DNA of 64,000 nt from Malania oleifera (taxonomy: Eukaryota; Streptophyta; Magnoliopsida; Santalales; Ximeniaceae), in contig NC_080422.1 in assembly GCF_029873635.1 (NCBI RefSeq), forward strand, positions 4,754,001 through 4,818,000, given 5' to 3'. The translations under genes and the position numbers were made by a program. This document shows positions 57,131-64,000 of the stretch, piece by piece; within the stretch, counting starts at the first letter, position 1, and each line of letters begins with the position of its first letter. Under the pieces are notes generated by a model. That model worked only from the letters and a program-made list of their open reading frames with translations, was not told the DNA's origin and did not search any database.

Positions 57131-60039
57131 ATTACATTGTAGTGGGCAAACAAAAAAAGAGGGAGAGACCAACAACACATTCAACATTCAAGTTGGAAAA
57201 GGATCTATGCCTGAAGTGTGTGAACAAATTTTGGTTATGTGAATGGAAAGATATGCCCATTTTTGAGCTTGCAGACCCCTCAAGACGACAATGCTTGTTG
57301 GCAAAATTTTCTTTGGAAACCTACAATCATGTTATCCTTTGACCCATTATATTCGCATATTTGGTACAAAGTAATTTATTTCTTAATATCTTCTATTTAA
57401 ATTTTCTTTCAATTCTATAACTAGTCCATTCCATTTCACAGATAAAACATGGCTTTAGAGCCCTATATATAATTTAAGCTCGATTTGTTTAAACAATTAA
57501 TTAACTCCTTCCATTAAACATCAATACGTATTTTTTTTTCTTTGATACTTCATAGAGATGCATGAATTGGGTGACACTAATATATAATTCCTTTGACAAC
57601 CATTTAAACTGGTATGATTTTACCACTTTGTTAGTGCATAAAAAATCCTATTTGATTAATGTCAAAGAGAATCATTCGGCTAACAAAACCATACCTAGTT
57701 CGATCGAGACAATTAATATTATTTTTTTTCTTGAAAGATATGCCATTTTTTATTTTTATATTCGTTTATATATTACAATGTCCTCAATTTGGATTGGAGT
57801 TTGGGTTGGTTTCACAAAAAAAATGTGTCCCTAGGGGCATAAGGTTCTTGTTTTACAAGGGTATAGAGAGAATCGTGTCACCGTGTATGCAATCATATTA
57901 TTAAATTATTTGTTTAAGTTGATTTCACAATAAAATTGAAATTAAACCTAATATTTACAATTTGAAGAAATTAAGTTGCAATAAATTGTAAATAGTAAAA
58001 CTAAATAATTAGAGTTTTGACTGTTATATATATATGAATCATGAACCATAGCACCACACCCAGTGCTGGCATGTGGCACTGAATTTTTTATTTTTATTTT
58101 TTTTTCATATCCAAGTTTTTATTTTAAAGCTTTGCTTCTCTCTCTTTCTTGTTTTACTCTCTCTCAGCATATAGGAAAGGGCCCCACACAAAAATTTTCA
58201 ATAACAAAATATTACAATTATATATAAATATATAAACACTTGTAAATTTAATAAGTGTTCAATTTACCATATGTTATAAAATAAAATATTTAAATTGCAC
58301 TCAAGTTTTACATTTTAAAATTTCATTCAATATTAGTGCGGTCTATATTTGTATTTTATTTTTTTGAATTAACTTTACATTTTAATTGGTACGCTAAAAA
58401 TAAATTTATATGATATGTACATGTTTGTAACATTTTAAAAATTTTATGTATTATATGTAATTTTTATAAATATTATATTATTCATATAAATTTGTCAATA
58501 TTTCTTAGTTTAGTTGAAAAAGAAAAAAAACTAATGTATTAAACTATAATATTATTTTTAAAACTAATAATCGAAGTATATATGCTTGTCCGGCACACGA
58601 ACCGCGGGTTGGTTTTACAAGTGAAATTTAATTGTGAATTTTAAAATAGTAAAAAATTGACTAAATCATGAATCATAAATCAATGCAATTGTGAATTATC
58701 AAAACAAATAGTTGGACAAATTTAATTGGGTTAGTTTAGAGTCTTTCGACTATTAAAATGATTTTTATTTGCCTGAATTGGGCTTGCATGTATGAATTTT
58801 TGGATATGAAAAAAATATATAAATGACTTCTTTAGCCTCCAAAAGTCTACTGAATTTTAATTTTTTTGTAAATTATAAAAAAAATTAATATGAACAAATA
58901 AAATATATTGTTTTGATTTTAAATGTTTTTTCATTAAACGTAAAACACACAAATTTTTATAATCACTTGTCGAATGAGATTTCTAAATCAACCCAGCCCA
59001 ATCAAATATTATGTTTTGATTTTATTTTTATTTTTAAAAATTTTAAAGGCTTGAGTATTTCCATCGATAACATAACTCGTCATCATTTTGATCTAACAAT
59101 TGAGAATTGTTTTTGAAAAAAAATTAAACATTTATTCAATACAATTTTGAACATACAAAAGTCCACAGATTTTTCATTAATTAATTGCTTTCATTTTAAA
59201 ATTTTCAATCTTTTACTTTTAAAAAGAAATGAAAATGTATTTATGCTCAAGAAATTATTTTCATTTATATTTAATTTTTTAAAAATGAATAAAAACATTA
59301 CATGCCATTAGAGTGACACCTTATTCATGTAATTTATCTAATAGAGTAAGTAGTGAGTTTAAGAACCGAAAGTGGTAGAAAATAGGTTCATCCTATTTAG
59401 AGCATGAATCTCGAAACTGAAAAGTAAGGACTTGCTTATTTGTTGGAAAATAGTTTTCATTTTCCTATTCAAGTTTTTTTTTTAAAAAAAAAATTATAAA
59501 AAAGCAAACTAATTTTTTATTTTACAACATATGTATGCGAAAAAATAAAAGTAGTGAAAATTTATTTACCTTTAGAAATAGTTTTATTTTTTATTTTTAT
59601 TTTTTTAATAATTACAATAATGTAAGATATATGCCTACTTTTTTAAAATTTTAACAAACTCGAGATTCATTAGTACTAATAAATTTATAATCCCTTACTT
59701 TTTACGAAGAGAAGATTCTAATAGAGGCAAGACCATCATAAACTTTGAACACTAAAAAAGAACATTCCACACGAGAAAACGTTAGAGAGACAATTTCTCA
59801 AATGAAATAACTGTTGTGAATATAAAACTCTCAATTGAAATTAAAAAAAAAAAAGGATATGATCTTCCCTTCAGTTTTTGATATTTTCTCTTTTTGAAGG
59901 AAGCTAAGCAAAATAAAATAAAGTAGAGAGAGATTGTGAGTAATAAGATAGGAGGAATTTGTTAATGGTTTTTTGTATCATTATTCCTTTAGGTTTAGAG
60001 GGCATATATAAGAGCAGAAGATATTAATTTTCTTTTAAA
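57131..60039. other. AT-rich spacer
   Basis: 2.9 kb of AT-rich, homopolymer-rich sequence. I checked both strands for recognisable protein or RNA motifs and found none; open frames here are short and of low complexity. Confidence 0.55.
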
Positions 60040-60290
60040 TTTGTCAAAAAGATACAAACCTTCCCATAATCTTCAAAAATCCCTAGACCTCTCTCAATGT
60101 TTGATTTCGACTAGCTTTTTGACACTCTTACATTCTCAAAGACTTTATTTCTACCAAACATAAGAGGAGACTCGAGGTTTGTTTTTTTTTTGGCATACCA
60201 AAAGAAAGGTATGTGAAATTTTTGAAATCTTAGAAAATGTCGTTAGGATTTTTAAAATCTAGAGGAAAGATTATATCTTTTTATCAAGTC
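60040..60290. repeat. Relative of the 51644-51977 MITE-like element
   Basis: Shares phrases with that element: TTTGTCAAAAAGATACAAACCTTCCC, TGAAATTTTTGAAATCTTAG and AAAATCTAGAGG..ATATCTTTTT. Termini are not clear, so it may be a decayed or rearranged copy. Confidence 0.35.
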
Positions 60291-60299
60291 TTGAGAGAG

Positions 60300-60904
60300 G
60301 TCAGTAGAATAATAACACCAAGATCTGTTTTGAAGAAACGATTGAAGAGATAACACAAAGTTTTATTACAACAATTAGATTACAACAATTTGTCCAACCA
60401 TGCACTCACTAAATGAACTTCAATGGCGATAGGACAACAAATAGAAAAATAAAAGAGGACACAATCTTACAGTCGAGATGTGTGTGGTGCTCCAGTGGCC
60501 GGGGGGGGGGGGGATCTTATTTATAGCCTCTGGTCTTTGGAAGAAACATATGAGTGGCTCACCTACCATGGTAGGTGGTGGTAGCTTACCTACTATGATT
60601 GATTTTGATATTAGTGGCCGACTTTAACATTTGCGGTTGTCTTTTACATTAGTGGCCGACTTTGACATTTGCGGCTGTCTTTGACATATCGTGCCCACCG
60701 TTCACACTATATAGGTCATACCATCTCGGGGGGCGTTGCCCCCATACCCCCCACCGGGGGCGCTGCCCCTGGACCCCTGGGTCTCGAAGGGGAATATCTT
60801 CTGTCTTCGTAGTACCATTGCGGTCTACCGTTTTGACCTCATCTGAACCATACGTCAGGTAAGTGTGCCAATTAACTCGTGGGAGGTGGACATTGCACAC
60901 ATAT
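60300..60904 (-). mobile_element. Probable solo LTR or LTR fragment, minus strand
   Basis: On the - strand the segment would begin TGTGTGCAATGTCCACC. It contains GGGGCAGCGCCCCC and GGGGGCAACGCCCCC hairpins, a phrase family common in plant copia LTRs, and GGCTATAAATAAGATCC (about 60513-60529) as a TATA box, then a G/C homopolymer (13 bp, 60501-60513). A 38-bp unit (ATTAGTGGCCGACTTT..) is repeated twice at 60610-60685. The far end and target duplication are not resolved, hence the modest confidence. Confidence 0.5.
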
Positions 60905-60919
60905 ACACTAATAAGGTCA

Positions 60920-62743
60920 TGTAACTACCAAAACCCGAGTGAGTTCCTAAATATAAATTTTTCAGTGGAAGCAAATAAATCTAAATTATTTTTATTACCA
61001 GAGTACTAATTAGTTTTATTACAATTATATATTTAAACTATTAAAATTTACATTCTTAAAATTCTAAAATATACAAACATATTCTAAAATTGTATTATGC
61101 TAAAATTTTATTCTATTCTACTCTTTTTACCCTTACTCATGCACTTGTTATGTCAAATTTATGGTATACTCTCTAAAATTATTTGAAATGTAAAATAATA
61201 ATTGAGATGAGACAACGCTTAATAAGTAAATAAGATTATTATTAGTGTGTGACCAAAATGAGTTTTCATAATATTATAATTTCGTAAAATAATATTTAAT
61301 ACTTTAACTTCAAAATTGCTTTTAAAATAAATGTAAATTTAAAAATTTCTGTATAAAACTTTTACTATCATCTATAACAGTAAAATTTTATAATCATATA
61401 CCATAAATGTTAAACTGAACTTTTTAACTTTAAAATTATAACTATATGTTTATGTGAACATAGGCATCTTTGTGATATATATTTCCTTATGTGTTTCCTT
61501 CAAATCATCATTCAGGCACAAGGATGTTTATGTTCACATAAATATATATTTTTCCTTCAAATTATCAATAGATATGTTCACGTAATTAAATATTATAAAA
61601 ATCACCATTAGGCCTGTTAATCGTAAGTCATGTTTATACTTATGACTAAATTGTGTGATCCGAAAACTAGACTTAGCTGGTTAGCCGAGCAAACTAAATC
61701 AACTTACATCATCATCAAGTGAGATTTTTCCTATTAAGTCATAACTCAGAACCAGGTGTCCACTTAGGAGAAATTCATTATCACATATAGCCACTCTGTA
61801 AATAGTGTAAGTACACTGTGATCCGTTTAAACTTTAGGCTACGGTACCGAGTATTCATAATATTTTATATCCTTTGAGTCATAAGGAGTTTTGAAAACAT
61901 TTTATTATATAATTTATGCAATTAAAATAATATCATGAATATCTTATTTTTACTTATATTTTCATTAAATACAAAACGTAAAAATAAACTCATATCATCT
62001 TTACTTATATTTTTGTGAAATATGCAATGTAGAAATAAGCTCATGCCACACGATTTTCGTGTTAAAAATATTTTCTTAATTAATGTTGTAAAATACCCGA
62101 GGGGTTTAGAACATTTCTTAACTAAAAAATAACACAAGTATATTAAAGATAAAACTAGTATAATTAAATATGCATAAAAATAAACTCAGAAAATTTTATA
62201 AAAAATAACTAACATAATCAAAATTTACTTACAAATAAATTTAGTTATAAATTTTAATAAAAATCTAATATAATTAAAATTTATTTACAAATAAATTCGG
62301 GTATAAATTTTAATAAAAATCTAATATAATCAAAATTTACTTACCCTTAACCTTGTGAGACGATCACAATCACAATGAAAATTAGATCGGAAAGAGTGCG
62401 TGAGTGAGAATTTTAAGTATAACAAAAATTCCCCCTCCACAGCTAATTCTTTCCCTCACTAATCATTCTCGTCATTTGTAAAATTTTTGTGAAAAATGAA
62501 GGTTAAGAACTTCCTATTTATAGAAAAATTTTAAAGAAAAAAATGAAATTTATAAAAGTATGGGGAGAGATGTGAAATTATAATTTTTTTAAAAATGAAG
62601 GAATGTGAATGAGATGGACTAGGGATGAGCTTGGGATGGGATGGGGATAGGGATCCATGTGGGGAAAATGGAAGTGCTTGCTGATCCATTTAATTAGTTT
62701 TTAATTAATTTACTTAATTAATTAATTAATTTTTTTGAAATCA

Positions 62744-62776
<33 letters not shown>

Positions 62777-62786
62777 GCTATGTTTT
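60920..62786 (-). mobile_element. Family F copy F10, minus strand, diverged
   Basis: Starts on the + strand TGTAACTACCAAAACCCGAG. GAGATGAGACAACGCTTAATAAG near 61205 is the family block, GGCTACGGTACCGAG near 61838 the GGTACC block, and TATTTATA at 62515-62522 the promoter. An ATT microsatellite at about 62748-62775 corresponds to the one at the 5' end of F2. No palindrome array is visible and the 5' terminus is not preserved; it abuts F11. Confidence 0.65.
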
Positions 62787-63276
62787 TGTAACGACTCGAA
62801 AATTTTGCTGTATTTATTGATTTTTTTCCACATATTAAACTCTAATACCATGCTATAATATCCCGAACCCCAAGTGGGTATTGAGCTGACCTGTCCTTAT
62901 TTCAAATAAAACATGCAGCGAAAGCTTATACATAAATTCCGAATACAATACCAGAGTTCTAGAACCATCATATCATATATACACGTCTCCCCAAAACCAG
63001 GATAATACTACTATAGTCAAAAGTAATACCAAATGTATCCACATACATATACATACTAGTGTCTCACTAGCACTATCTTCAAACCCTACTAACTAATCAT
63101 GTCTGGAGCTTTCTAAGATCGGCTCCTTCGATCTCTTGAAATATTAAAAGATTATAGGGGTGAGACACCTCTCAGTAAGACGGGATAGATTATTATCAGT
63201 ATGTGGTAACATGAGTTTTGGTATAGCATAACTTATACCCTTTAAATAATTAACTAGTAAATCATGTAAATTTGTA

Positions 63277-63314
<38 letters not shown>

Positions 63315-63392
63315 GAAACATATATGCTTTTCTTCATAAACATACTTTATCATAATATATTCCTTTATGTATATAAATCATCTGATATATAC
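62787..63392 (-). mobile_element. Family F copy F11, minus strand, 3' part
   Basis: Starts TGTAACGACTCGAAAATTTT on the + strand, with ACTCTAATACCATGC (the inverse of GCATGGTATTAGAGT) near 62838, GGGGTGAGACACCTCTCAGTAAG near 63159 and an AT microsatellite near 63280-63310. Interrupted by F12 at 63393; the rest lies beyond the window or beyond F12. Confidence 0.78.
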
Positions 63393-63797
63393 TGCAACGA
63401 CCCAAAAATTATACCATTTTTTTTACCTATCTACTTTGATACTCCTGAATTATCTGCTATAACCTCCCAGGCCCTAGGTGAGTAATGAGAAAACGCTGCT
63501 CATATTACATACCTAAGCAATAGAAAATATAAAAAAACATACATCCATATTTACAATACCAGAATCCAGTATTTTTTCCCCAAAACAAAATTACAAAGTT
63601 ACACATCATCCCAGTATCATATATCCCAAAACTCCTGGTTACTACCCAAAAATACAACCATCTATTAAAACTTACCCTACAAAGAGGGTAGTGTACTCGC
63701 CCTCTCTATCTGCGAGCCTGATTTGCTTGCCTCACTGGATCACATGAAAAATATTAAATCACTAGGGTGAGACAACGCTTTGTAAGAGGAAATATGC
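63393..63797 (-). mobile_element. Family F copy F12, minus strand, 3' part, nested in F11
   Basis: Starts TGCAACGACCCAAAAATT on the + strand; AGGGTGAGACAACGCTTTGTAAG near 63760 is the family block. Interrupted by F13 at 63798; continues outside the window. Confidence 0.75.
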
Positions 63798-64000
63798 TGT
63801 AACGACCCGAAAAATAATGATATTTAAATAATAAAGAGGGAGGAAAATGGAAACAGTAACAAAAGGAGGCAGCTGACCTAGTCGACGAATGCAAAATTTT
63901 GGATGTGATAATCCCAAGAATTTTCCAAGCCTCGTTGATGAACACAGGGGTTTCGTCGACGAGTGTTCTTCAAGATCTCGTCGACGAGGTCCCGTCTCGT
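63798..64000 (+). mobile_element. Family F copy F13, 5' end, cut by window edge
   Basis: Starts TGTAACGACCCGAAAAATAATG with the GGAGGCAGCTGACCTAGTCGACGA region and at least two exact TCGTCGACGA palindromes (about 63955 and 63979). It is nested in F12, so this cluster is three levels deep. Confidence 0.85.

Overview
This is nuclear DNA from a flowering plant, most likely a woody eudicot. The evidence is AT-rich sequence, spliced GT-AG genes from plant families, and dense nested LTR retrotransposons. I see nothing bacterial, viral or organellar. Everything was read by eye; no alignment was run.

Three host genes are supported. (1) A calcineurin B-like calcium sensor (CBL4/SOS3-like), + strand, 342-3281, eight coding exons, 213 aa. 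(2) A GDSL esterase/lipase, - strand, 3527-13911, five coding exons, 400 aa, tail-to-tail with the CBL gene; a Copia retrotransposon has expanded its third intron from about 0.33 kb to 7.5 kb, but all exons remain open. (3) A type II phosphatidylinositol 4-kinase gamma with two ubiquitin-like domains, + strand, 53908-56345, two coding exons, 582 aa. They act in calcium signalling, lipid/ester hydrolysis and phosphoinositide/protein kinase signalling, and show no obvious shared pathway.

The rest is mostly transposable elements. Copia-1 (4409-11608) sits in the GDSL intron and carries two nested solo LTRs. From 14403 to 26983 lies a pile of about 2-kb LTR-like elements (here family F) around a Copia-3 fragment. 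A short solo LTR lies at 28203-28602, followed by AT-rich spacer with a GGGCCC-rich island. Copia-2 (32423-50813) has its whole internal region tandemly duplicated and contains four further nested LTR insertions. A MITE-like element and a 600-bp foldback lie just upstream of the PI4K gene, and a TRIM element just downstream. After about 2.9 kb of featureless AT-rich DNA, the window ends in another cluster of family F elements (60920-64000).

The most unusual signal is family F itself: 13 full or partial copies in both orientations, none with coding sequence. Most share a promoter-proximal array of the palindrome TCGTCGACGA, a TATA box with a CT-rich leader, a minisatellite that differs in every copy but lies about 1.0-1.2 kb from the 5' end, conserved GC-rich blocks, and near-inverted ends (TGTAACGACCC / GGGTCGTTACA). 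The same palindrome module, including its flank, is present in the LTRs of the unrelated Copia-1, which suggests exchange of a regulatory module between retrotransposon superfamilies.
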